Shown one piece after another: positions 24,401-36,524 of a DNA stretch of 64,000 bases. Position numbers and translations under genes: made by a program. Numbering within the stretch: the stretch's first letter is position 1; each line of letters starts with the position of its first letter. Origin of the DNA: Siderastrea siderea (lineage: Eukaryota > Cnidaria > Anthozoa > Scleractinia > Rhizangiidae); contig OZ034968.1 in assembly GCA_964030785.1 (NCBI GenBank), positions 38,237,186 through 38,301,185 on the forward strand. Reading direction: 5' to 3'. The notes beneath the pieces were generated by a model. It made no database searches. It was not told the origin of the DNA and saw nothing but the letters and a program-made list of their open reading frames with translations.

Positions 24401-27082
24401 AAAGGTGTGTTCAACGATGTTGAATAACATAGAGCCATCGACATTGGATTCGTTTGGCCACCCGAAACATCGTCCAATACCGATCCTAAAACTTGTTAAC
24501 TTCTAAAGACACTGGAAAGTAATTATTCTTACTCACCACACTCGGCATTTTCGTGACCATTAGCGTCAGTGCTGACATCCCGCTGTCGTCCCGCGTCCCG
24601 GCAGATGCACCCGCTTCCATCAATATTCTGGCACATTCAGCACTGTTGGTTTCGGCTGCTAGCTGTGGAGAAAAAAATGGGGAATGAGAGAAATTCGACT
24701 TTGATGAACGTTTTGATGAGATACGTTTATTACTATTTGGGGTGGTTGTTCAGAAGGGCTGTGTCCCGACGCAAGCGTTAAACAAAACAAACAAAACAAA
24801 AACATAAAATAATTTGTACTCGAATTTAAGAGTAGCATGGATAGAATGCTAAACAACTGCATATTTTCAATTAAAGGGGAACTATCACGAAATTCGCAAG
24901 CGTGTGTCATTTGCTTTGTTTGGACAACTTTTTCAACAATTTCGCATGTCGTCTTCGGTTTTACAACATCATCCCATTAGAATTCACCCCTCTTTTACTT
25001 TGACAGTTCTTGAAAAAACTGAATAGTTCAAAAAGTAAACTAACTAAAAGAAAACAAAACATTCCATCGGGCCCTGGGCTCAGGTATTTTTTTGATCAAG
25101 TACTCCTTCCTACGTAAACAGTCTGCCGTACCTGCAGTGGTGTGCGCTGTTTATAATCTCGAACTTCAAGCGTTGCCCCGTAAGCGAGAAGAATCTTGAC
25201 ACATTGAGAAGCTTCATTCCTCGCAGCAAAGTGAAGTGGAGTTTGTAATTCTCCTTTGGTCGTAACGTGCAAATCAGCACCGTTGTCGACGAGAAATCTG
25301 ACCATCTCTGGATAATCTGCCGAAGCAGCCACGTGTAGCGGTGTACGACCATAATCGTCAGCTTTGTTGATCTCTGCACCTAGACAACAAAAGCCAAAAC
25401 TATTGTCACTGACAATGAACATTTTTAGTCCCAATTTCTATACCTTACTGTACTGTACAGTTGATCTGATAATTTAGTACATTGACGCTAAAAATGTACC
25501 TCTTAAGGGACAACTTGTCCTTATGTTTTGCTTGCAATGTATTGCTATTGCGATGAGAAATCATTTGTCAGACTTAATGGACATTCTTCTACTAAGCTGT
25601 TTTGTCAGAAAAGAACAATTTTAAGTTCGTCGCCGAGTTATGCACGAGAGACGGGCATATCAAGACGTGTCTTCCAAGAAGCGCCTGAGCCGCAGTTCAT
25701 CTAGACGCATAACCCTCCTTGCACCCGTCTTTATGCCAGACGAAATGTGTTGTATGCACAGGTTAATGTTCGTCCCTGATAGAAAATGCGTCTATAACAT
25801 AAACAGGGCCAGTTAGTCAACGCGATGTTGCAGCTATTGTGTGGGTTCTTTATAAAAAAGGAAATGCTTAAAGCTGCATGTGTGTATTTTCCGACCCCTG
25901 GATTAAATCATCTCCCCACCAAAGGACCGAGATTCCATTGGCCGGCTAATTCTGAATTTCCTGTTTTTGCGAATACATTGAAAGGACTGTTAAGGAGACA
26001 CACAGCCAAGTAGTTCAAAGTCTGTGATAACCTGATCCTCGTTATCATACCATCTTTTTGGAACCCAGGGAGGAGAAATACATTTGCTACATTCAGGAAT
26101 TAACAACAACAACAACAACAACAACCATTTTATTTTGCCAAAATAAATAGAAATAATTACAGCATAAAATAAATTAACTAAAATAGGCAAAAAAACTACC
26201 CAGAATAGAAATAAACTAAACGAGCTGAGTAGTTACAAAAAAAATTAAATTGCTTTGACTAGGTTGTACATGACTAAAAAAGAAGACGAAGTAAAATGAA
26301 GTAAAATGAGACAAGTAATAAGTAATTAAGTACAATGTAACTAAGAGTTTATTTTCCTTACCTTTTTCAATGAAGAACTGGGCGACATCTACCCCCCACG
26401 TTCTGGACACTTCATGAAGTAACGTTTGACCGAACCGATCACTGGTGTTCACTGAGGCCCCTTCATGTAACAACGACTGGATGTGTTCCAAGTCCAAAGA
26501 ATCATCCACACCAACAGAGCTAGACAACTTGGCGAAATACTGCAACAAGGCATGGTTAGGGTCCTCTGGTTTTTTGACCCCATCGGGTTCATGTTCATTC
26601 GTTTGGTTCTCACTTGGATCATTCCCATGACAACTTTGCGCTTTTTCACTGTTTTCTTTGTCGTTCTCTTCATTCACTTCGTCGGCAAATTCCAAAATAG
26701 CCTCGTAGGCGCCTACGCTTTCCTTTCTCTTTCTCGCGGGACTTGTATCGCTCGTGAAAGCATTCATCTCTTGCAACATTTTCTCACAGTTTGCCAGATT
26801 GCTATTCCGTCTCTTCATCAAACCAGCGCCCGGTGACGTGGGCGGCCGAACTGGACTTTCGTTTTCACTTTGAAGTACAACTGTCAGGACACTTTGATCT
26901 TGAGGATCTGGACTCAGTGACGAATTAGGATCTGCGAGTTGTCGAAACTCAACGGCAGATAACTGTGGTGGCAAACTATTTGCTAATCCATTTGGAACAG
27001 GATGCGTTCCCTGCAAACCGTTTTCTTCACCATTCTCTTTCTGTTCGTCCTCCATTGGAAAAACTTTATTGCGGCTCGCCAT
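21402..27082 (-). CDS. TRP-type ankyrin-repeat cation channel, gene C
   Basis: Four coding exons on the minus strand: 27082-26362, 25379-25132, 24662-24537 and 23486-21402, giving 1,059 residues. Junctions are GAAAAAG/GTAAGG, TCTAG/GTGCAG, CTGCAG/GTACGG, CCACAG/CTAGCA, AGTGTG/GTGAGT and GTCAG/GCACTT. The N-terminal 190 residues are polar and low in complexity, with a basic MKRRNSN patch. Ankyrin repeats follow (FGQTLLHE, YGRTPLHVAA, QTPLHFAARNEAS). Then come six membrane segments, a pore loop with RYPLVDNYGF and a post-S6 NTFQRVYDNARA helix. The cytoplasmic tail has coiled coil and ends in the conserved RDEYIARLKESLKKS block. It is the intact reference for gene B: its first exon is uninterrupted where B carries the transposon. 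Subfamily and stimulus remain unknown. Confidence 0.9.
23666..23933. mobile_element. MITE flanked by TTAA/TCAA
   Basis: A 268-bp element in intron 3 of gene C. It opens CCCTTGGGCGTACAAG and closes CTTGTACGTCCGAGGG (imperfect inverse), with TTAA at 23662-23665 and TCAA at 23934-23937. A TTAA target suggests a piggyBac- or Kolobok-type mobiliser. Inside is the near-palindrome ATCCAAGATGGC/GCCATCTTGGAT followed by TGACGTCA, words that resemble YY1 and CRE sites. Confidence 0.6.
24006..24480. repeat. Diverged CAACATGTTG-type dispersed repeat
   Basis: Repeated words such as AACATGTTGCATG, TTTGGTCACC, GTTGAA and TTTGGCCACC recur here in both senses. They resemble material at 8640-8850 and 31780-31860. 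The region lies within intron 3 of gene C, and I could not define element ends. Confidence 0.35.
26101..26126. repeat. (AAC)n microsatellite
   Basis: About eight AAC units in intron 1 of gene C, followed by an AT-rich stretch up to about 26350. The arrangement resembles the 3' tail of a minus-strand retroposon, but no body was recognised. Confidence 0.75.
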
Positions 27083-30000
27083 TTTTCACAACTGATTCCT
27101 TTCGGCTTAACGTGCTTCTATTCACAGGGGCTTGCTGTTAAAAACAACAGTTTGCTACGGCCTGATCGGTGTTTCACTTGAGAGGAGAGAGATAAAGAGA
27201 TTCCATGGCTACAGAGCGGAACATGCATAAGTTGTTTTTCGCCAACTCATATAAACAACACTTGCGTTGTCGTAGGAGGGCCGTATGCATATTCAAAAAA
27301 TGGCAAACAAAGAAAAGACATTGTTGTTATTTTAACGGTTATTGACCACAAGAGCTCTTTTATAGCAGTTGAATCTCGGGCATGACGTCAGTGCAGTCCA
27401 TATCCTCACGCGAGTATCAAGACTGTTATGTTAAACAATTAATCGAATGTGAAGCAAATGAGCTTTGTTTGCTCTGCTATACACCTGATAATCCCAGCAT
27501 TAAAAAAATCATTCATTACCTGGTAACTAATAATTGTAATATCTCACAGCCGAAATAAAAGTTAATTCTGTGACCACGCTAAAGCTCTTGTTATTGTAGT
27601 AAAGAAGCCGTTCAGTTACTAATTTGGTTTTTCCTTGGCGACAGTAGCTAGCCCAATATAATAATAGCAAGTTAAACAATACACCACCTAGAGCTCTTGC
27701 TGGCTGTCACTAAGTTCTGTCTAGTATCCTTGACGACAATACTTAGCGCACTCGGAAATAAAACAATTAAATAATAGCAGTCAAGTACAGATATTGCTGC
27801 TGATGAGTCATTCATGCGTTCTACGTTTTTGTGAAATTTGACCAAACACAATGACAAAAGATACCCGTTTAAAGTCCGTAGAAAACTCTCAGAAACTCCA
27901 TTTTTATTACAGACCAACCCACTGTACGCACACCCGCTTGAATAAAACGAACACCTTTCCTTGGTAATGACTCATATATTCTCTCTAAAATCAACCCGCT
28001 TAAGACGGATACCCTGTTAATATACAATCTTTTGTAGTGCCAACGTGTCCATAATAGTGGAACTCTACTGTAACTGATGCAACACCATGATTGCAAACCA
28101 ATAAAATATGTTCATTATATGTTTACTGACAAAGCAGATACAAATGGCGTTCTAATTGTCTTTATTGAAATGCCAGCTTATTCACAGTTGCCACGCGGCA
28201 TCACCTGACAAATGGCCACCTTAGTAATATAACCACAACGCGGCTTGGTAACGGTTGACACGCCTGAGGGAAAGACCGTAAATTTGACCGGTACATCGTT
28301 TTACAACGTTATGTAGCTTGTGTTGAAGTGGAAAGTTCTTTGCATCTCTACTTCGAAACCAGGTCAAAATCTAACAAAACTAACAAACGGAGTACAACAA
28401 CAGATCCTCCAACGAATCAATTCACCAGCGTCGGGTTTTGACGTCAATTAACATTTATAGAATCTTAACTACGTAGTTGTCTCCCGCGTTTACTCCATTT
28501 ACATCCCTAACTTTCCGATGTCGTCAACGCAACAAGGAAACAAACGTTACCAAAAAAACCTTATACTGCGTGGGAATCACTCGTCACGTTGGTCAAGTTG
28601 TCCTGTTGGACAAACAGGACGTAAAATTGAAGGTACCTGGCGTGCGTTTCACGAAAGCTCCGAAACATTTCAAGCTCATTTGGGGTACTATAATTCACAC
28701 TGTATCTTGAAAATGAGGGAGTTACTAAGAATGAAACTTTGCTTTAAGCCAAACATTCCTTTCTTAAAGACATGTTAAATAACAGCTTTGTAGCATGGCT
28801 ATTCCGTACCAAAAGTTTTCAGGGGTGTCGAGAAACGCGTACCTGTTTCCACCACCAATGCAAGCAGGATGTGACACTTACTGGGTGTTTACATGAAACC
28901 GGTGCGGCTTAATTCCATTCCAGTACGGGATGAAAACTTTAATACCGTGATTACATAAGGCGGTTTTTGATATCGACTTAATACGGCGGTGTGGCTTTTA
29001 TTCTAACACAAAATAGTTTAAACTGGACAGGATATGAGCGAAACGCATTTATGTGACACCAATATGAATTTTAAATGAGCAGGTTTTGAACTGAGTTGGA
29101 GCAAATAACCAACAGAAATGTCTCTAAGATTTTTAGCTACAGTGTGTGAATGCAAAACAAAGACTGTGCACAGTTGTGGAGCTCTCAACACCATCCGCGT
29201 CGTCCTCTCATGGCCTTTGATTGAAGACACGTTGTCTGGTAGAAAGTATAAATCATGAACGATGCGACATTATGGAATTCTGGGAAAACAGCACGGCAAG
29301 ATTGTTACTCCGTTCCGGTTATTCATATTCAAGGTCAAGGTTTTTTATTTATGGAGAGATTTTGGAGTTAATCTATCAGTTATATTTTTTCCGTGCCATT
29401 TTGATGTGCACGGTGTCTGAGAATCAAAGCAGGATCTTCCTCTTCCCAGAAAACTATATCATTGGGTCGTATAGTTAATGTTGATGCTTTTTACTCGGCG
29501 TTTCTTTAGTTAGGAGTATAAGCCATGTAGTTATGAAGTGTTGACCGAACTGACAAGGCTATTCGTGAATTAAGGGAGAGCCACGAGTGAATTGTTTTGA
29601 AATAGGATGTGATTTAAGAAATGAAGAGGGATGAATTTACACACCACAAAACAGACCACCGCCCCCTTTGTAACCTCTCTTTCCTGTCGTCTAATACACT
29701 TCCCTCCCAATTTTCTTCCAGATTCCCTTCCCCTCCCCGTCTCCCCAAAGTCCTAATATAATTAAAATTTAGATTACGAAATAAGCAGCTGCAGATTTTT
29801 TTACAAACACTGCAAACCCCTTTACCTAACGCCTTCGCATTTCTGGCTTGTTCAGGCTTGGATTCTACTTTTCTGCGGTGAAGTCACCGAATAACACTCA
29901 TCAGGCTTTAGACGGACAATGAAACCCCACTTCAGACTTCACGCAGGCAACGTGGCAAAAGGAAACGAATAGGTACTTGGCTAGAAATCCCTCACTTCAG

Positions 30001-33000
30001 AAATTAAACCCTCTTTTTTAAGCGTACAAAATCATCACTTTAATTTTAAGTATCAGCAAGAGGTATCAGTGTTGAGGATTATTCAAACCAAATGGGACTA
30101 CTTGAGATAAGCTATTCATTAAGTTATACAGTTGCCCAAAACAATTAGACATCATACAGAAAAAAGGTGGGGAGTAAATTGGGAAGACTGAAATATGTAA
30201 AATAAACAAATATTTTTTTCTGAGTGCACAAGTGGTACACAGTCAGGAATTTTATAATCCTGCAATCTGATTGGTTCCAGTAGTGGGCAGATTCTTTCTA
30301 TCTCTGACCACAGTCATGGTAACCATGCATTTCCAGTACAGCAATACTACCAAACCACAGATGCGATAAATTGCCTGCTGACAACAACATTACTCAACTT
30401 GTTTTGAAGGAGAAATGAGTTAAATAAAAAAAAGACCCACACTGTTTAATTTAACGAACATTTGGCATCTGAAAAAGTATATAGCATGACCTGTCCTCCA
30501 CTATCTGAACACCTGGAACAGGCTAGAGCGACTGCCACTGCTTTGAACTAAAATCTGACACCTGACGTGACCCTAGGTCACATGTGAAGGGTGCTAGCAA
30601 ATGATGCTCCCTGCAATAAAGACACTTTTCTGTAATGAGCATTTCTTGCTCGTCAATGTGATCCGATTTCAATAAAGATTAACAAAATCTGGCAAACAAC
30701 TGTGATTGGTCAGTTATAGAAAATGGAAAAACCTGCTCTGTTGAGGATGTTAACAGGGAAGGGATTTGTCACAAGTTCAGAGAACATCAGCATAGGAGGG
30801 TATCACTCTGTAGTTAGAAAATCCTCTGAAGTGGCTGTTCTAGACGTATACTTATACCCTGTAAAATTCTAAATCATGAGGAGTATTCTCCAAAATTTCA
30901 TGAATTTGTCCAAATCTCACACATACGAATCCCAGTTACCTTTCTTGCTAAAAGCTTTTAAAACCTATACTAGGTAAATTATATGAATGTCTACAAATAT
31001 TAACAACCCTCAAGTTCAGTGTTGCTTCTGAAACATACAATGTAAAATACACTTAAAACATGTCTTTAGCAAGTTTAAAAACCACTACAAAGGCCTCCTG
31101 TAACAGAAACCCGTGTTGACGAAATGTCCAGTCAGGGCCTCTGATATTATGCGAGGGTGCGATTTCGCACAATTGACCAAAAATCACACCCAATCGCACA
31201 ATTTAGTGATATCTGCACAATTTTTGAAAAATCACATAATTCTTGAAAAATCACGCAATAAAAATCTTTTATTAGGTAAAAATGAGTTTAAAACTGTACT
31301 GGAGTAAACACTGTGAAAAGTTCATCAGTTGGGAGATTCGAGCCTCTAACAGAAGCCAGAAATTTTACTGCTTGCAGTCAATTACGTACCAATTACTTGA
31401 CAATTGACTCCTGCCTAACAGGCATGCAACAGTTCCCTGTCCTAAGCCCTAACAGTAATGAAAATGAAATTTCTCCTTACATTATCACTACTTGTTCAAA
31501 CATTCATTGGTGATGAGAATAAAGAATGTGATCATTAAGGATGTGATGTCTTGATACAGTCCTCGGTATAACGAATGACATTTTTCAGCCCATGGATAGT
31601 GTAATGTGAGGAAAAGAACCTCGATATAATCAACCAATTTCCCCAGTCCTTTGGCACTTTGCTAAATTGAGGTTCCACTGTATTAAAACAAATTCTGCTT
31701 ACTAGTTCCATTAGAAATGTATGGAGAACAGTAAGGAGAATATGCACTGTTATATCAGGGCTTAAAGGCTTACATGGGTTCAAGATAATTCAACATTGCT
31801 GAATAAAATTTTGTTGTACAACGGTGAATGAGTTTGCCAAACATCGTTCAAAAGGTTGGCCAAATGCATTTAAGAACGACTATCAGTAAACATCGAGCAT
31901 TCGGCGGCAGAAGTTGAAAAATCGATTTCTTTCACATTTTGCACATAAATGGGTATTGGTAAAACTAGAAACCTGATGTGGTTCGTTTTCCCCAGAAACG
32001 CTTTATTTTCGAAAAAAACGAGGAAATCGATTCTTGGGTATGGGAGGTCAAAATCACAGGAAATTAATCTTGAAAATCAGTACTATTAACTTGCATCACG
32101 CTGGTAAACTAAAGCGCGGAGAAAAAGGTAGACACTTCTTATTAACAGAACAAGTCTTTTTCATTAACTAGACAGTTAAAAAACAGCAGTAGCAAAATTT
32201 CATGAGCACAAACATTTCCAAACTAAAAGGCAGGTTCTGATGTTTACAAAGAAAAAACTGATTTGGAACCCACCTTCTGTGAAATAATTTAACATGTGCC
32301 ATTACCCCAAATGGTCTCAATCCCTGTTCAATAGACAGTAGAAACATTGAACTAAACTACAACTTGAAACTGGCTTGGGTTATCCATGCTGCTGTCTTTA
32401 GGAAAACTTCGAACATAGTGACTTTTAACAAATGGGTATTAATGAAGTTCAACTTTGCCGCTTCCAGAAATACACCAAAATTTCTGTGTTAAGCTACACA
32501 GTCTCTCTTTTCTTTGTTGTTGCTTGATGTTTGATGATGGCTTCAAACTAAAATGTTCAGTTGATCTCAGAAAAGGTAGAGGGAAAAGAGAAAATTGAAT
32601 GATACTGGTGTTATTGTTGTGAGTCTCTGTGCAAACCACGACAATACGTGACATCTAATTGCCACACCTGTGACATCATAATGTCATCAAATACCGTAAC
32701 TAAATTGTTTAACCAAATTGGGATATATTATATCCAAATTTGGTTAAACAATTTAGTCACGGTATTTGGTAATGCAATGCAAACAAATGTACAAAGAAAA
32801 TTTGCACACGAAGGAACAGAAGTTTGGAAGCGTGAAAGTCGCCCAGTTAGGGCTTTTTCTTCCTCTTTTTGGAACTCAAAAAGAATGTTAACGCTGGAAA
32901 TTAACAAGAATGAAGAAGAGCAAACCCGTTTGGTTAAAGAAGTACGGCAAAATTCAACTTCACTAAGCCCCATTTGTTAAAACTTTGCTGAGTTCGAAGT

Positions 33001-34509
33001 GGTCCCAAACAAAGTAGCATGGATAACCCAAGCGAGTTTCAAGGTATGGTTTATTTCAATGTTTGTGCTGTCTATTGAATGAGGATTAAGACCATTTAGA
33101 ATTACAGCACATGTTAAATTATTTCACAGAAGTTAGGTTCCAAATCAGTTTCTACGTGATCATCAAAACCTGCCTTTTAGTTTGGAATTATTTGTGTTCA
33201 GTACAAAATGTAGATTTCGCTACTGCTGTTTCACAACTGTCTAGTTAATGAAAAAGACTTGTTCTGTCGATAGAAAGTGCCTATCTTTTTTCTGCACTTT
33301 AGTTTACCAGTGCGATGCAAGTTTATAGTACTGATTTTCAAGATTAATTTCCTGTGATTTTGACCTCCCAACCCTGAAAATCGATTTCCTGGTTTTTTTT
33401 CGAAAACAAAGCACTTCTGGTGAAAACAAACCACATCAGGTTTCTAGCTTTACCAATACCTACTTATGTGCAAAATACGAAAGAAATCGATTTTTCAACT
33501 ACTGCCGCGAAATGGAAATTTTGCTTGATTTTTACTGAAAGTCGCTCTTAAAGTCTCTCTTGAATGGTAATGATGAACCCATTGTTTGAGGTCTTACAGA
33601 ATGCCACCCGTTATGCTGTTAATTACGTAATGCAAAATATTTTGAGAAGGTTGACCAAAGCTCAACAGGTGCAGATCCAGGAAAAATCGAGACCATTTTG
33701 CTATGATGCAAGCACTGAAGGTGCAAGCCTCTAGGGGGTGTGGGGGTATGCTTCCCTGCAAAAATGTTTAGATTTTGACTCCTTAAAGTGTCATTTCTTG
33801 GGTTTCTGAGTCACTTGGACAGAAAATTGGCCAGTTTCACTTTCCTCAGATTTAGTCTTGCAAATTGGCAGATTATTTCATCAATGTGAATTTCATACTA
33901 ATTAGTCCTGTTAACCTCGTTTGTGACAGTGGTTCACATGTTACTTTAAAGCTGACGCACATGCAGTGCAGCTACTATTGCACAAATTTTGCTGGTGATC
34001 ATGCCTCACATAGTACCTTTCTGGCTGGAATTGATTCCAGTGCGTGTGACTGTACCCGGAAATCACAAAACACTTTTTCAAGAACTGTTGTATACACATA
34101 CAGTCAATTGCCATTAAACACCAAATGAGCAAGAGTTCACAACAGCAGAAATTTCTTTAGTAATCCATTCTTCTGTATAAAACTTTTGCCCAAACGTAAA
34201 TGCTTACCAATAAAAGAAGAATGTCCATAACAGAGAGGTGTCTATGAAGTGAACACCTTTCACTGTAGCAGTCTCTTGATCCATTCATATCCAACGTCAG
34301 GGCTGTCTGAGTAACAGCTCTCTCAAGACATACAGGCCCCTTCTCACCAAGGATGCCACAAACCCTACGGAGGCAGCAACTTAGAGCAAACAGTACAGCA
34401 ACATCCCTTAATATCTGGTCATGATAACATGATATGAAATAAAAGTTGCTGACTTGAACGTTAGAGACTCATTCATGTGTTCTACTTGGTAGATAGCTGT
34501 ATCATATTT
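27083..34509. other. Gene-poor interval upstream of TRP gene C
   Basis: No coding exon was recognised on either strand in 7.4 kb. The first few hundred bases should include the promoter of gene C. The clear structure is the large palindrome at 31871-33550. Elsewhere I see only short hairpins (for example GTCCTGTTGGACAAACAGGAC-like sequence near 28601) and AT-rich unique-looking DNA. Confidence 0.5.
31871..33550. repeat. 1.7-kb imperfect palindrome (foldback element or inverted duplication)
   Basis: The left arm begins TAAGAACGACTATCAGTAAA at 31871; the right arm ends in its diverged inverse at 33550. Matching landmarks run symmetrically inward: AAAAATCGATTTCTTTC, AGGTCAAAATCACAGGAAAT, AAAAAGACTTGTTCT-type, TAACAAATGGG. 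They meet at a near-perfect hairpin (32689-32767) centred near 32728. Arms are clearly diverged by substitutions and small indels. No gene was recognised within it. Confidence 0.8.
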
Positions 34510-35046
34510 TTAACCCATTGGAGTTGAGCACAGTGGGCACTGTTGCAGCCTGGACTTTAAGCATGCTTGGAAACACGTCTCATGTAACAAGTGACCGCAT
34601 CTAAGGACCTGACAAGGCACTGGCGAGGAATGTAAGTCCTCCATACAGATGGGGCAGTTTGATCTGGAGCTCTTTTCGATACACGTGTGCGAGCTCCTAA
34701 TATTCTTCGGATAGCACATATCACACCTTGTGCAGTGAAAATAGTTCTCTTTCCCTCCGATCCGACAAACTCCGCAGAAATCGCAGTGAAACTGGCCTTT
34801 ATCGCGATCGTCGTACAATCGGCAAATCGAACAAAAGTAAAAACCAAATTTGATCCCACATTCGATGCAATGCGACACGACATCTTGAAGTTTTCCGCAC
34901 TGGTTGCACTTAATTTGTTGAACAGTTTTCCTATCTAGTTCGTGTGTTTGCTCGGCTTTGTCATGACAAAAGCGACACGAATATATCTTGTTGCAACAGG
35001 GAGCTAACAAAGAACATTTCCTGACATAATGCTCGCACCAAGACAT
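34510..35046 (-). CDS. RCHY1: RCHY1/Pirh2-like CHY and RING zinc-finger E3 ligase, short form
   Basis: A single open exon of 178 residues from the first ATG (MSWCEHYVRKC). An upstream in-frame extension to 35085 has no ATG. It begins directly with the CHY zinc finger (CEHY, APCCNKIYSCRFCHD), continues through the CTCHY zinc finger (GQFHCDFCGVCRIGG, YFHCTRCDMC) and ends with a RING-H2 finger (CPICMED, RCGHLLHETC, CPLC). This is the order in RCHY1, a ubiquitin E3 ligase known in vertebrates for targeting p53. It stops 6 residues after the last RING cysteine pair. Vertebrate RCHY1 carries a further C-terminal zinc ribbon, from memory about 70 residues, which I do not find downstream. Lack of introns plus the missing tail could mean a retrocopy or a lineage-specific short form; the zinc ligands look intact. 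Confidence 0.82.
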   Translation of the reverse strand: MSWCEHYVRKCSLLAPCCNKIYSCRFCHDKAEQTHELDRKTVQQIKCNQCGKLQDVVSHCIECGIKFGFYFCSICRLYDDRDKGQFHCDFCGVCRIGGKENYFHCTRCDMCYPKNIRSSHTCIEKSSRSNCPICMEDLHSSPVPCQVLRCGHLLHETCFQACLKSRLQQCPLCSTPMG

Positions 35047-35170
35047 GTTGTGCTTGCTGTTGAATACGGCATCGATGGGATCCAATCTCCCTCCTGTATT
35101 TCAGACCGCGAGCACCTCGCTCTCGGTTTGATTCGGGGTATAACTCGCGTGTCGCGCGTGGAATAATCAG

Positions 35171-35613
35171 TTGTGGGCAGGGCGGGAAAAGGTTGGGCGA
35201 TGAAACGAGCGCGTCCGAGCAGAAAGGTGTGATGCAGTGGACTGGGATCAAATTAGATGCTAGATCAAAATGGTTGCTTCCTTGGGTTTCCTCCATAATC
35301 CTGGTAATCTATGAAGTTCCCGAAAAACGCCGACTTTGGTTTATCTTTTCTTTGTCTTATCCGCCTTGATCGATGCTAGAAAACTGCCTAAAAACTGTCT
35401 CAAAACGAGCAGAGTGAAGTAAAAAGATGGAAAATGGCGTTTAGATGACGCGTGGCGTGACGCGTATTTATAATGCGTGCAGCTCGTGCAAGGTTAATCA
35501 GGACACCCTAGTTAATAATGGTAATAGGACTGAGTGGAGTCAGGTGGAGTCCAATTCGGTCTGTGATTAACGAAATCGGACGACCGCGTAGCGGGAGTGC
35601 GATTTGTTTAATC

Positions 35614-35644
<31 letters not shown>

Positions 35645-36524
35645 ACGAAGTCCTGTTACCAATTAATCATATCTGTAACAAAATTAGCAAAAGAAAAGGG
35701 AGAAAACGTACTGGAGAAGGAATTGACAACAGTTTCACGATACGTAAAAAAAACTTACTCAAGTGTAACTGATCCATTAGCGCGCGCGCTCTAACGCGTA
35801 CTGTCCAATTACTTAGGCATGACGTGTACACTGTCCAATTACACTGTCATGGCTGGTGATAGCCAATCACATTCGAGAATTTTGTTATAGTTATGATTAA
35901 TTTTAAAATGAAATCAAATCAACATCAACACCTCGCTTCTTCTTCTTTTTCTCCTATGCTATGTTTTTGTGAGATAAAGGGAGGAGATACAGTTGACGAC
36001 GTTGCGACGAATCATCGCCATGGCGCGTTGCAAGGAGGCAAAGTTTAAAGTTGCAAAACGCCACTATCTCCAAATATCTCCAGCTAATTTTTTATTATGT
36101 TATGTAAAATTTATCGACCTTTAAAATATGTAAGATTTAGGGTAGAGTAATTTGGCGCTTTTGTAAAAGAGACAATGAAAGACAACCATGTCATGTTTTG
36201 CAGCAAGAGTAAGCATTCGACACCCTCAAATTGAGCTCATTTTTAGCCAACTTACTGTGAAGAAGATTGACTAATATGCACGCAGACATAAACATTTTTA
36301 GCTGTGAGCAAGGACTGTGAAAAAACGTCTTAATCATAGTACACGGCTGACTGAAAAATAAAGAAAGAAAATAAGACTTCCGGTTTGTTGAAAGGTAAAT
36401 TTTGCCGGCTACCAAACGCACCGGAAGCGCAGAAAGAGCGCTCGTGCCAGTCCTTCTCCTCATCACACATCGCTTGAAGAGCGCACTGCTCGTTTCATCG
36501 CCCAACCTTTTCCCGCCCTGGTCG
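35171..36524. repeat. Two inverted copies of a GC-rich dispersed repeat
   Basis: The words GGGCGGGAAAAGGTTGGGCG and ATGAAACGAGC at 35179-35210 recur in inverse order at 36489-36520. The similarity is about 40-100 bp long on each side. The first copy lies in the immediate 5' flank of the RCHY1-like gene. I could not define element ends. Confidence 0.5.
35520..35660. repeat. 141-bp foldback MITE
   Basis: The left arm reads GGTAATAGGACT then GTCCAATTCGGTCTGT. The right arm reads ACAGACCGAATTGGAC then AGTCCTGTTACC, its inverse. The loop contains an unrelated central segment. A non-coding foldback element; no target duplication was resolved. Confidence 0.75.
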
